DNA from: Gammaproteobacteria bacterium
Lineage (GTDB): Bacteria; Pseudomonadota; Gammaproteobacteria; Enterobacterales; Kangiellaceae
Length of the DNA stretch: 64,000 nucleotides
Assembly: GCA_013372875.1 (NCBI GenBank)
Contig: JABXIW010000107.1
Span: 1-64,000 of the forward strand
Direction: 5' to 3'
The notes beneath the pieces are model-generated. The model did no database searches and was not told the origin of the DNA. It saw only the letters and a program-made list of their open reading frames with translations. Both the position numbers and the translations under genes were made by a program. This document shows, one piece after another, positions 56,969 through 64,000 of the stretch. Within the stretch, counting starts at the first letter, position 1; each line of letters opens with the position of its first letter.

Positions 56969-58720
56969 TCAGTGCAAGAGGTGACTTGTCACTGGTTGCT
57001 GTAGTGCTTGATAGAGTTTGCTATCGCGCTGGTATATGTCCGCTCGGAATTGGATTGATTGGTCATCAGCCAAAAATGCGGTGCGATATTCCAGCCGTAC
57101 TGGCACTTGCGAGGCTAAATATACCGTATTTGTATATTTTTTGTTCAATTGTTTTTTTATATCAATATCACTCAATCCATCAGATCTCAGCAGCCACCAA
57201 ACCAATTCCATCGGTTCTTGGACTCGAATACAGCCCGAGCTAAAGGCTCGCAAGTCTTTTTTAAACAAAGACTTAGCTGGCGTATCGTGCAGGTAAACCT
57301 CATACGGATTGGGGAACATAAACTTGACTTGACCTAGTGCATTTTTACGCCCAGGCGCTTGAATGAGCCGATAAGGAAACTGATATTTTGAGACTTGGTT
57401 CCAATCAATTTGCGTTGGTGAGGTCAATTTCTCACCATTTTGATAGACGCTGAAGCCATTTTCGACCAAATACTGTGGATCTTCTTGGATCAGCGGCAAC
57501 TTATCCCGAGTAGCCAGTTTCCAAGGTACTATCCAAGTAGGATTCATGACCAAATACTGGATCCGATCTTCAAAAATTGGCGATTGACGCTCAGTTTGCC
57601 CGACGATTACCGCTTTTTTCAGGCTGACTTTGCCATCTTCATAAGCGGTAAGCTCAAAACTGGGAATATTGACCTTAATCAAACGTCCCACGGGTTTATG
57701 CGCATACCAGCGGATCCGCTCCAAATTCACCAGCAACTGCTCGACTCTTTGCTGTGGCGACACATTCAAAGCAGCAATAGTATTTTTACCCAAGACTCCA
57801 TCCGCCTCGAGTCCGTGGCGCAATTGAAAAGTCTCCACCGCAATCACCAGCTCGCCCTTATAAACCAAGGCGTAAGGCGCTTGATGCATCCAATCGGCAG
57901 ACAAATCGCCCCAGAAAACCAGCCTTTCGATGATCAACGCCAAACGTGGATCGCTCATTTGCGGCTTAATCGATGGCTTGAGCGCTAACGGCTGCCATTC
58001 AGGCGCCGACAGGCTCGATAGCAACGCCAAATAATCTTTGAGCAGATGATAATCCTGTGATTTAGGCTCAATTTTTGCAAAATAATGGCTTAAAGTTTTA
58101 GAATTTAAAGCCATTTGGAACCAATGGGACAGATCCAAAAGCGGCTTTTCCAACAAGGTTTTTTCAAACAAAAGCTCTGGGTCGACTTTTCCCACCAGCA
58201 AATGTTGGGTCAAACTCAAGATCGCATCACTTTGCAACAAGTCGCATTCTGCCGCTATCTCAGCCACCAATTCCGCCGCAGGCAACTGACACTGCTGTTG
58301 CAAAGTTTGGTAATGATAATCTCTAGCCAGCAAGCCATGCAGCTGGATCTGCTGCAAATAAGCCAATAAATCTTGCAGCGGATTGTGCGCCCGATAGAGC
58401 GGTTGCCACAATGGCTCAAAACCATAAGGCCGATAAAGCTCATAGAGACTGGCCGCATTGGGTAAAGTGATGCCCAATTGTGGCAGACGACCACTTTGCA
58501 AATGTTGCTCTAAACTGATTTGAATGGGCTGGACAGCTTGATTAGATGAGTAGCTAACGGCCTTATTCGGAGTTGATTCGGCAGAATGAGCTGCAGGCAA
58601 TACACATAAAACACAAATCGCAAAAAGCAGCACCACTCGCAGCATGAAATGGTTGTTCTGGGTTTGAATCTCGCTCTGCTGATTGCAATATTGCAAGCCA
58701 TTTGGCTGCCACCACTGCAT
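56969..58720 (-). CDS. L,D-transpeptidase, YcbB (LdtD) type
   Basis: About 583 aa. ATG 58720 has AAGGAG seven bases upstream. A signal or anchor helix (MLRVVLLFAICVLCVLPAAHSA, about 26-47) comes after a hydrophilic lead; an internal ATG just before it is an alternative start. Scaffold domain, then a peptidoglycan-binding motif (VETFQLRHGLEADGVLGKNTIAALN), then the YkuD catalytic domain with HDTPAKSLF and the Cys motif FSSGCIRVQEP. Forms 3-3 cross-links in peptidoglycan. 100 bases upstream of the M15 gene. Confidence 0.93.
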   Translation of the reverse strand: MQWWQPNGLQYCNQQSEIQTQNNHFMLRVVLLFAICVLCVLPAAHSAESTPNKAVSYSSNQAVQPIQISLEQHLQSGRLPQLGITLPNAASLYELYRPYGFEPLWQPLYRAHNPLQDLLAYLQQIQLHGLLARDYHYQTLQQQCQLPAAELVAEIAAECDLLQSDAILSLTQHLLVGKVDPELLFEKTLLEKPLLDLSHWFQMALNSKTLSHYFAKIEPKSQDYHLLKDYLALLSSLSAPEWQPLALKPSIKPQMSDPRLALIIERLVFWGDLSADWMHQAPYALVYKGELVIAVETFQLRHGLEADGVLGKNTIAALNVSPQQRVEQLLVNLERIRWYAHKPVGRLIKVNIPSFELTAYEDGKVSLKKAVIVGQTERQSPIFEDRIQYLVMNPTWIVPWKLATRDKLPLIQEDPQYLVENGFSVYQNGEKLTSPTQIDWNQVSKYQFPYRLIQAPGRKNALGQVKFMFPNPYEVYLHDTPAKSLFKKDLRAFSSGCIRVQEPMELVWWLLRSDGLSDIDIKKQLNKKYTNTVYLASQVPVRLEYRTAFLADDQSIQFRADIYQRDSKLYQALQQPVTSHLLH

Positions 58721-58840
58721 ATCCATACTCCTTCGATCAATAGCTTCCTAGCTCCAATCAGTATAGCTTTTTTTTGGTTATTTTTCGAGCAATTGCGCTG
58801 CTTTAACCAACTGAAATTGTAATGAATTAATGCGGCGGGC

Positions 58841-59608
58841 TTAAATGATATACACATCGAAGCGGTTACCTTTGGACTCGATGCTCATACTGGGGTTTTG
58901 TTGGTTAAGGTAAGGCGCGTAGCTGGGGCGTTTGACCACTACTCGTTTTTTGGCATTATCGAGTGCGATGGCCAATAGATTATCCGCGTCAGGATCTTCG
59001 CCGACTAGTAATTTCACCAAGCGCATTTCTTTTTTTACAGCTGCCGATTTTTGTTTTGGGGGGAACATGGGATCGAGATAAATAATATCAGGCTTTGATT
59101 CAAGGGATAATTTACTCATTAAATCAATGGCTTGCCCATGATGTAGCTCAAAACCTTGGGTAAATAGTTCCATGGTTTGCGGATTACGTGCCGCCCTTTG
59201 TATCGCATCTTGTAATAAACTGGCCACATAGGGCGAGCGCTCGATAATGCGCAATGAGCAGCCTAAGTTTCGTAGCTCAGCGGCATCGCGTCCCAACCCG
59301 CCCGTTGCATCCAAAACGCTCGGCTGCCAATTGCCCTTCAAACCACAGGCTTTGGCGATATGCTGCTTGCGACCACCACCGTGTTGGCGACGGTAGGCAA
59401 CCTGACCCGCCACCAGATCTACATTCATACTGACCAATTGTCTATCCAACTGAGCTGAAAAGCTGAGCGCGGGCTGGTCTGCAACTTGCTGATAACTGAA
59501 ATAACCATGATAATCAGCTAACTCGCTGACATCGGTCACCAAAGGTAATTCCTTTAGCCACTGCGGTCTAGCGTCATCTTGTTGAAAAAAAGCAAACTGA
59601 GATTGCAA
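58841..59608 (-). CDS. rsmJ: 16S rRNA m2G1516 methyltransferase RsmJ
   Basis: 255 aa. The stretch RRQHGGGRKQHIAKACG, the SAM motif VLDATGGLGRDAAELRNLG, IIERSPYVASLL and the catalytic-type IIYLDPMFPPKQKSAAVKKEM identify RsmJ (YhiQ). The end VKRPSYAPYL and KGNRFDVY are conserved. Start codons of this gene and the divergent pseudouridine synthase are only 17 bases apart, so their promoters must overlap the coding ends. Confidence 0.95.
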   Translation of the reverse strand: MQSQFAFFQQDDARPQWLKELPLVTDVSELADYHGYFSYQQVADQPALSFSAQLDRQLVSMNVDLVAGQVAYRRQHGGGRKQHIAKACGLKGNWQPSVLDATGGLGRDAAELRNLGCSLRIIERSPYVASLLQDAIQRAARNPQTMELFTQGFELHHGQAIDLMSKLSLESKPDIIYLDPMFPPKQKSAAVKKEMRLVKLLVGEDPDADNLLAIALDNAKKRVVVKRPSYAPYLNQQNPSMSIESKGNRFDVYII

Positions 59609-59625
59609 GGCGGTAATTTTTAATC

Positions 59626-60468
59626 ATGTCTAATGAGCATAAGAATAGCACTATTGAGCTGCACATTGATATTGCCGCAGAGCATATTGCGCAAAAAATC
59701 AATCCATTAGAGTTATTAGCGCAACAAACATCATTATCCAAGCAAAAACTTAAAGATGCCATGGCCAAAGGCGCTGTTTGGTTGTCAACTTCAGGCGCAA
59801 GCAAAAGCGCTAAGCCCATTCGCCGTAAAAATGCCAAATTGAAAGCCGGCAATCAGCTATCGCTGTATTACAACCCGCACGTACTGGCGCAACAAGTGGA
59901 TAATCCCACATTAGTTGCAGACGAGGGCGACTATTCGGTATGGAATAAACCTTATGGCGTCTGGTCACAGAGTTCCAAGTGGGGCGATCATTGCTCGATT
60001 GGCCGTTTAGTAGAGCAGCATTTTGAGTTTAAACGATCCAGTTTTGTGGTGCATCGACTGGATCGCGCTGCCAATGGCTTGATACTCATTGCGCACAACA
60101 AAAAAACCTCACAGCTTTTGTCGGATTTATTTGCCAAACGAAAAGTGGAAAAAGTTTATCAGGCTACCGTCACAGGCAAGTTCGATAAGCCACAAACTAT
60201 TGAGCTGCCTATCGATGATAAAAAAGCCATTAGCCATGTTAGCTTGATTGATTATGACTCAAGCAAAAATCAGTCTCGGCTTGAAGTTAAAATCGAAACA
60301 GGGCGTAAACATCAGATCCGCAAACACCTTGCCTCGATTGGCTTTCCCATTATTGGTGATCGGCTTTACGGACAAGCCCAAGCAGAAGACATCAATTTAC
60401 AACTAACCGCTTATCAATTAGCTTTTGATTGCCCACTCTCTGCTCAATCAAAAACTTATCAGCTATGA
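59626..60468 (+). CDS. RluA-family pseudouridine synthase
   Basis: 280 aa. A divergent S4-like N-terminus (SLSKQKLKDAMAKGAVWLS, LKAGNQLSLYYNP) precedes the catalytic domain. The catalytic motif is HRLDRAANGLILIAHN, keeping the HRLD Asp but with AANG in place of the usual TSG. LFAKRKVEKVYQATVTG and GRKHQIRKHLASIGFPIIGDRLYG follow. Target RNA cannot be assigned. Confidence 0.9.
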   Translation: MSNEHKNSTIELHIDIAAEHIAQKINPLELLAQQTSLSKQKLKDAMAKGAVWLSTSGASKSAKPIRRKNAKLKAGNQLSLYYNPHVLAQQVDNPTLVADEGDYSVWNKPYGVWSQSSKWGDHCSIGRLVEQHFEFKRSSFVVHRLDRAANGLILIAHNKKTSQLLSDLFAKRKVEKVYQATVTGKFDKPQTIELPIDDKKAISHVSLIDYDSSKNQSRLEVKIETGRKHQIRKHLASIGFPIIGDRLYGQAQAEDINLQLTAYQLAFDCPLSAQSKTYQL

Positions 60469-60593
60469 GTAAGCTCTTCCCATATAACTCTTAGCCCGCA
60501 CAATACCCGCTAACTTAAACAGAATCCTTGGTTTGAACAAGTGGCTTTGGTAGCATTACGCCAAAGAATAATAAATATTATAAGGGAACAACA

Positions 60594-60902
60594 ATGATTG
60601 ATTTAATGCTAGGTTTTATGAAAAAACCAGCCGCTCTTTCCGCGTTACCATCAAAAGAACAAAGTAAGATTCTTGCAGAAGCTGTAACTAATGCCAAATT
60701 AAAAGAAGACAAACCCTATATGCGTTATCTTTATTTGGTAATGGCAACATTTATTTTATCTTCAATTTTCGTTGGCTTTTATTTTGAAAGTTTAAAAGCT
60801 GGAGCGACCTATTTTGTGGTTACACAATGGTTTTTTTGGTATTTAATAGCTAGAAAAGCAAAACCCATTGTTTATAACGAAGTACCTGAAGAATACCGCT
60901 AA
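60594..60902 (+). CDS. Small membrane protein, unknown function
   Basis: 102 aa. A soluble N-terminus (ALSALPSKEQSKILAEAVTNAKLKEDKP) is followed by two helices (about 43-62 and 70-88) and a short acidic tail (EVPEEYR). AAGGGAA precedes the ATG. Convergent and directly abutting the DUF1415 gene. Confidence 0.65.
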   Translation: MIDLMLGFMKKPAALSALPSKEQSKILAEAVTNAKLKEDKPYMRYLYLVMATFILSSIFVGFYFESLKAGATYFVVTQWFFWYLIARKAKPIVYNEVPEEYR

Positions 60903-61442
60903 TTATTGATGAAACGACTTTTCTAAGATTTTCTCAAATACTGACACACCTTTTTCCTGCGCCAATTGAATATTTCGTTCAGGTATAGCCTCTGGATCAT
61001 CAATATTAGCCAGCACTTTTTCCAGACTGGCTTCACGCAGGATGTGCAATATAGGGTAGGGCGAGCGGTTGGTATAATTGCTGGCATCATCTTCTTCCAC
61101 CCCATCAAACACATAATTTGGGTGAAAACTGGCGATTTGATAGATGCCTTCATAGCCTTCTTTGTACAAAAGTTGATTCGCCACATCCAGCAACTCTAAA
61201 TAATCATCGAACTTGGCAAACCCTGTCTCGTAGATCAGCAATGCCGTTTCAATCTCTCTCTGTTTATCGAGCTTAGCCAATAAATCAAGCAACTCATATA
61301 AAGCCGCTTCAATTTTAGACGTTTTTGATATTTGATAATCAATGGTGTTTCTAACGAATTCTTTTTTAGCGAATGGACAAAAATTAAAGCCAATCACCGT
61401 TTGCTCCAGCCAATACTGGGTAGCTTTTACCGCATTATCCAT
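60903..61442 (-). CDS. DUF1415 family protein
   Basis: 179 aa, cytosolic. TQYWLEQTVIGFNFCPFAKKEFV, GYEGIYQIASFHPNYVFDGVEEDDASNYTNRSPYPILHILREAS and the C-terminal NIQLAQEKG match DUF1415, widespread in gammaproteobacteria and without known function. The conserved Cys (FCPFA) and His (SFHP) might be functional. A possible 39-codon frame abuts its start. Confidence 0.93.
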   Translation of the reverse strand: MDNAVKATQYWLEQTVIGFNFCPFAKKEFVRNTIDYQISKTSKIEAALYELLDLLAKLDKQREIETALLIYETGFAKFDDYLELLDVANQLLYKEGYEGIYQIASFHPNYVFDGVEEDDASNYTNRSPYPILHILREASLEKVLANIDDPEAIPERNIQLAQEKGVSVFEKILEKSFHQ

Positions 61443-61562
61443 CTAGTCACCTAAACCATGACTACAGGGCTGCATCAAATCAAGCTGTGCTTTGTGGTAT
61501 TCAATACCCTGTTTATTTGTCGAGCCTGAGCTTTTATAGCCGAGAAAGACGCGGATTTTCAT
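61443..61562 (-). CDS. Possible 39-aa peptide upstream of the DUF1415 gene
   Basis: An ATG frame (MKIRVFLGYKSSGS...) whose TAG stop touches the ATG of the DUF1415 gene with no gap. No Shine-Dalgarno precedes it and no family is recognised. The zero-base junction would allow translational coupling. Tentative. Confidence 0.25.
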   Translation of the reverse strand: MKIRVFLGYKSSGSTNKQGIEYHKAQLDLMQPCSHGLGD

Positions 61563-61638
61563 AGCAAATACCAATGGTAAATTCAAAATTGCGGCATGGA
61601 GGTAAGAGGGTAACCAATGTTTTGATTGTTTTAAAGTA

Positions 61639-61683
61639 TAAAAAAATGCGACTTAAACCAAAAGAGCTAAGCCGCGTTTTTTT
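61639..61683. terminator. Imperfect bidirectional terminator
   Basis: GCGACTTA and TAAGCCGC pair with one mismatch around a 12-base loop, with an A-run on the left and a T-run on the right. It probably ends the GlsB/YeaQ-type gene on the minus strand. Confidence 0.6.
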
Positions 61684-61697
61684 AATTTTATGTTTGG

Positions 61698-61949
61698 CTA
61701 AGCCTTCTTGAAAAGCCCTATCACAAACAGCAGGATAACCGCACCAATAGTAGCTGACACTATTGAGCCGATCAAGCCACCGAAGTTCAAACCAACCATT
61801 GGCAACAACCAGCCGCCAACAAAGGCACCAATAATACCAATGACAATGTTACCAATAAGGCCGAATCCGCCGCCTTTGATCAATAAACCAGCTAACCAAC
61901 CAGCAACCGCGCCAATAAATAAAAAGATAAGTAAACTTGTTAAATCCAT
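61698..61949 (-). CDS. GlsB/YeaQ/YmgE-family membrane protein
   Basis: 83 aa, three helices. The glycine-rich pattern LFIGAVAGWLAGLLIKGGGFGLIGNIVIGIIGAFVGGWLL is the transglycosylase-associated (YeaQ/YmgE) signature. Related genes are induced by general stress in other bacteria. GGAGAGGG precedes the ATG. Confidence 0.94.
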   Translation of the reverse strand: MDLTSLLIFLFIGAVAGWLAGLLIKGGGFGLIGNIVIGIIGAFVGGWLLPMVGLNFGGLIGSIVSATIGAVILLFVIGLFKKA

Positions 61950-62042
61950 ATCCCTCTCCTTTAGTAGTTAATCTAACCATTTGATATTAGTACAAATGAT
62001 AAAGATTAATCTAATAACTAATCGTACAAATCACAAAATTTC

Positions 62043-62133
62043 ACAAACCTTACCGTTTGACAGACCAACTGGTTTGTTATTAAATATAAGGCCTGCAAAA
62101 AAATTTTCTCATTACACAAACTATTTGGTTTGT
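62043..62133. promoter_or_regulatory. Candidate regulator-binding palindromes before the MMPL gene
   Basis: ACAAAC-N6-GTTTGA (62043-62060) and ACAAAC-N6-GTTTGT (62116-62133) share arms and spacing. A third related sequence, ACCAACTGGTTTGT, lies at 62064-62077. GGTTTGTTAT occurs twice. Such inverted repeats fit a dimeric repressor, for example a TetR-type regulator, but no regulator gene is visible next to it. Confidence 0.5.
62057..62086 (+). promoter_or_regulatory. Candidate sigma-70 promoter of the MMPL gene
   Basis: A perfect TTGACA (62057-62062) and TAAATA (62081-62086) are 18 bases apart. The -35 overlaps the first palindrome and the spacer holds the third. Confidence 0.5.
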
Positions 62134-62148
62134 TATAAGGACACAGCA

Positions 62149-64000
62149 ATGGCTAATGCTAATAATACGCATGACAATAGCAAGACCGTGAAATTCGCTC
62201 GAATGGTAGTTAACAACAAGTGGACCGTCTTGTTGATTTCGCTACTTTTGAGCTTTTTAGCGACATTTGGTGCCAGTTTATTGGAAATTAAGACCGATTA
62301 CCGCGTTTTCTTCTCAAAAGATAACCCACAAATGTTGGCCTTTGAAGACATTCAAGATACCTACGATAAAGCCGACAATGTGATGTTCGTCTTAACCCCA
62401 AAAGACGGCAAGGTATTCAGTAAAGAAACCTTGAAAACCATCCAATGGGCGACCGAAGAAGGCTGGAAAACACCTTACGTCACCCGCGTTGACTCCATCA
62501 CCAACTATCAGCACACCTGGGTCACGCCTGAAGACGAAGACTATATGCTGGTGGGCGCCTTATTGTGTATTCCAGACAAAACCGCCGATATGGACAGTGA
62601 GTGTGAGCATGAGGCGGTTACTCCTGAGATGATCGATGCCTTGAGCCCTCAACAAATTGATGAACTCTCTGAAATTCTGGTGAATGAACCGCAAATTCTA
62701 AATCGCATCATAAATCCTGAAAAGACCTTAACAGCCATTAACGTTACCGTTCAACCGCCGTCTGATCCTGATGTTGAAGGTTTGGAAGGTCAGGCCAAAG
62801 CGGAAATGCAGCAAAAGGTGATGACTGCTGTACCTCAAATAACGGCTTTTTCCCGTGATTTAAAACAGCGTATCATGGAGCGCGATCCGAATATTGAAGT
62901 GCGCATGACCGGCGTCATCATGATGAACAATGCCTTTGCAGAAACCGGCATGAACGATATGTTTACTTTGACGCCAATCATGTTACTTGCAGTAATTCCA
63001 TTAGCGTTATTTTTAATGCTACGCAGCATCCCTGGCACTCTGAGCAGCGTTTTTGTCATTATCTTATCCATCGCCGCCGCTATGGGTGGTGCAGGCTGGA
63101 TTGGCATTTTCTTAACGGGCCCTATTTTCTCAGTACCCACCATTGTGGCAACCATGGCGGTAGCTGATTCAGTGCATTTGCTGGTGACGTTCCTGCAAAA
63201 CAAGCGCCGTGGTATGGCAAAAGATGATGCCATGGTGGAAGCGCTTCGCATCAATATGATGCCGATTTTCTTGACCAGTGTAACCACCATTATTGGCTTC
63301 ATGACCATGAACTTTAGTGAAGTTCCGCCGTTGCGCGACATGGGTAATACAGTTGCGATTGGTGTTGCGTGGGCATTCTTCTTGTCGATCACCTTCTTGC
63401 CAGCCTTGATGATGATCTTGCCAGTGAAATCCAAAGCTAAAGCAAAAGGCGAAAGCAAAACCATGGATAAGTTGGCTGACTTTGTGATCAACAAGCGCAA
63501 AATATTATTACCAGCAATGGTCGCTTTAAGCATCGCTATTATCGCCTTCTTGCCAAAGAATGATTTGAACGACGAGTTTGTCAAATACTTCGATGAAACC
63601 ATCGACTTCCGTGCAGATTCTGATTACACCGCGGATAACCTAACGGGCTTATACGTGATGCTGTATAGCGTGCAAACAGGCCAGCAAGACGGCATCCATG
63701 AGTCAGAATTCTTAGATACGATTGAGTCTTTTGCTAATTTTGCCAAGCAACAACCAGAAGTGCTGCACGTTCAGTCTTATGGCGATGTAATGAAGCGCTT
63801 AAACAAAAGCATGAACGGCGATAAGCAAGAATGTTATTCACTACCGAGACAATCTTTAGATGCGGGTTGTAACGCGGTGCTGAATGAGCCCGATGAAGAA
63901 GGGATTGACTTAAACACCCGCATTCGCGAATTAACCGCTCAATACACCTTAATGTACGAGACTTCGTTACCACGCGGTATGGATTTAAATAACCAGCTAA
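62149..64000 (+). CDS. MMPL/RND-family exporter, partial
   Basis: About 617 codons are present and the frame is open at the window edge. One N-terminal helix (about 22-44), a large outer loop, then a cluster of helices from about 275 to 420, with VPTIVATMAVADSVHLLVTFLQNKRRGMAKDDAMVEAL and MPIFLTSVTTIIGFMTMNFSEVPPLRDMG, typical of MMPL/SSD-type RND permeases. After a second-half helix (about 450-465) a second outer domain begins. It probably moves a lipid or hydrophobic molecule. ATG with AAGGA seven bases upstream. Confidence 0.93.
   Translation, partial: MANANNTHDNSKTVKFARMVVNNKWTVLLISLLLSFLATFGASLLEIKTDYRVFFSKDNPQMLAFEDIQDTYDKADNVMFVLTPKDGKVFSKETLKTIQWATEEGWKTPYVTRVDSITNYQHTWVTPEDEDYMLVGALLCIPDKTADMDSECEHEAVTPEMIDALSPQQIDELSEILVNEPQILNRIINPEKTLTAINVTVQPPSDPDVEGLEGQAKAEMQQKVMTAVPQITAFSRDLKQRIMERDPNIEVRMTGVIMMNNAFAETGMNDMFTLTPIMLLAVIPLALFLMLRSIPGTLSSVFVIILSIAAAMGGAGWIGIFLTGPIFSVPTIVATMAVADSVHLLVTFLQNKRRGMAKDDAMVEALRINMMPIFLTSVTTIIGFMTMNFSEVPPLRDMGNTVAIGVAWAFFLSITFLPALMMILPVKSKAKAKGESKTMDKLADFVINKRKILLPAMVALSIAIIAFLPKNDLNDEFVKYFDETIDFRADSDYTADNLTGLYVMLYSVQTGQQDGIHESEFLDTIESFANFAKQQPEVLHVQSYGDVMKRLNKSMNGDKQECYSLPRQSLDAGCNAVLNEPDEEGIDLNTRIRELTAQYTLMYETSLPRGMDLNNQL

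Noticed and set aside
57440..57988. 182-aa plus-strand frame
   Set aside because: Fully antisense to the L,D-transpeptidase gene, with no recognisable domain.
62835..63602. 255-aa minus-strand frame
   Set aside because: Antisense to the MMPL exporter, whose frame has clear family motifs; composition is that of a shadow frame.

Overview
The window is about 43% GC by eye, densely coded, and reads as a chromosome segment of a free-living, probably marine gammaproteobacterium. Gene blocks match the E. coli/Pseudomonas order: def-fmt-rsmB-trkA, dprA-smg-tsaC, rhlB/trxA/rho, ubiD-fre, rsmD/ftsY-ftsE-ftsX-rpoH, and fur/bamE. An hrcA gene next to nadK-recN and grpE is more typical of beta- and some gammaproteobacteria. 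A Kangiellaceae/Oceanospirillales-like organism is my best guess from content and composition; this is inference only. I see no tRNA, rRNA, CRISPR array, insertion sequence, prophage or plasmid genes.

Layout. 1-4 kb: heat-shock block read leftward, hrcA - grpE - yeeN-like - dnaK (dnaK cut by the window edge). 4-9 kb: nadK, a small membrane protein, recN, a GIY-YIG protein, then leftward unknowns. 9-13 kb: fur divergent from bamE; an ECF sigma/anti-sigma pair divergent from an FMN glutamate-synthase-like protein and a DoxX protein. 13-21 kb: malic enzyme, a GlyGly-CTERM surface protein, a DUF4382 lipoprotein, PhoD. 21-28 kb: rph, RDD protein, trkH, trkA, rsmB, fmt, def. 28-37 kb: ankyrin-like membrane protein, LysM protein, dprA, smg, LysE exporter, tsaC, hemF, hemB. 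37-45 kb: lipoproteins, hydrolase/thioesterase pair, rhlB/trxA, TPR membrane protein, rho. 45-48 kb: a folded intergenic repeat, ubiD, fre. 48-55 kb: solute-binding protein, rpoH followed by two small paralogous membrane proteins, VOC and DUF1304 genes, ftsX-ftsE-ftsY, rsmD. 55-64 kb: ppiC, Zn-ribbon membrane protein, M15 peptidase, L,D-transpeptidase, rsmJ, a pseudouridine synthase, small genes, and the first part of an MMPL/RND exporter.

The most striking signal is regulatory. Two perfect CIRCE operators (TTAGCACTC-N9-GAGTGCTAA) lie in tandem, 4 bp apart, just upstream of rpoH, and the nearer one overlaps a plausible sigma-70 promoter. HrcA, the CIRCE repressor, is encoded in this same window. 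The chaperone genes here (hrcA, grpE, dnaK) have no CIRCE; dnaK instead has a good sigma-32-type promoter and hrcA a weaker one. This suggests a hierarchy in which HrcA represses the gene for the heat-shock sigma factor, which then drives dnaK and perhaps hrcA itself, closing a negative loop. Two tiny membrane proteins appear to be co-transcribed with rpoH.

Intergenic gaps are all under 300 bases. The largest (45586-45872) holds the folded repeat. Several reading frames start at TTG or GTG (nadK, fur, the ECF sigma factor, the ankyrin-like gene, the hydrolase); starts were chosen on Shine-Dalgarno sequence and family N-termini.
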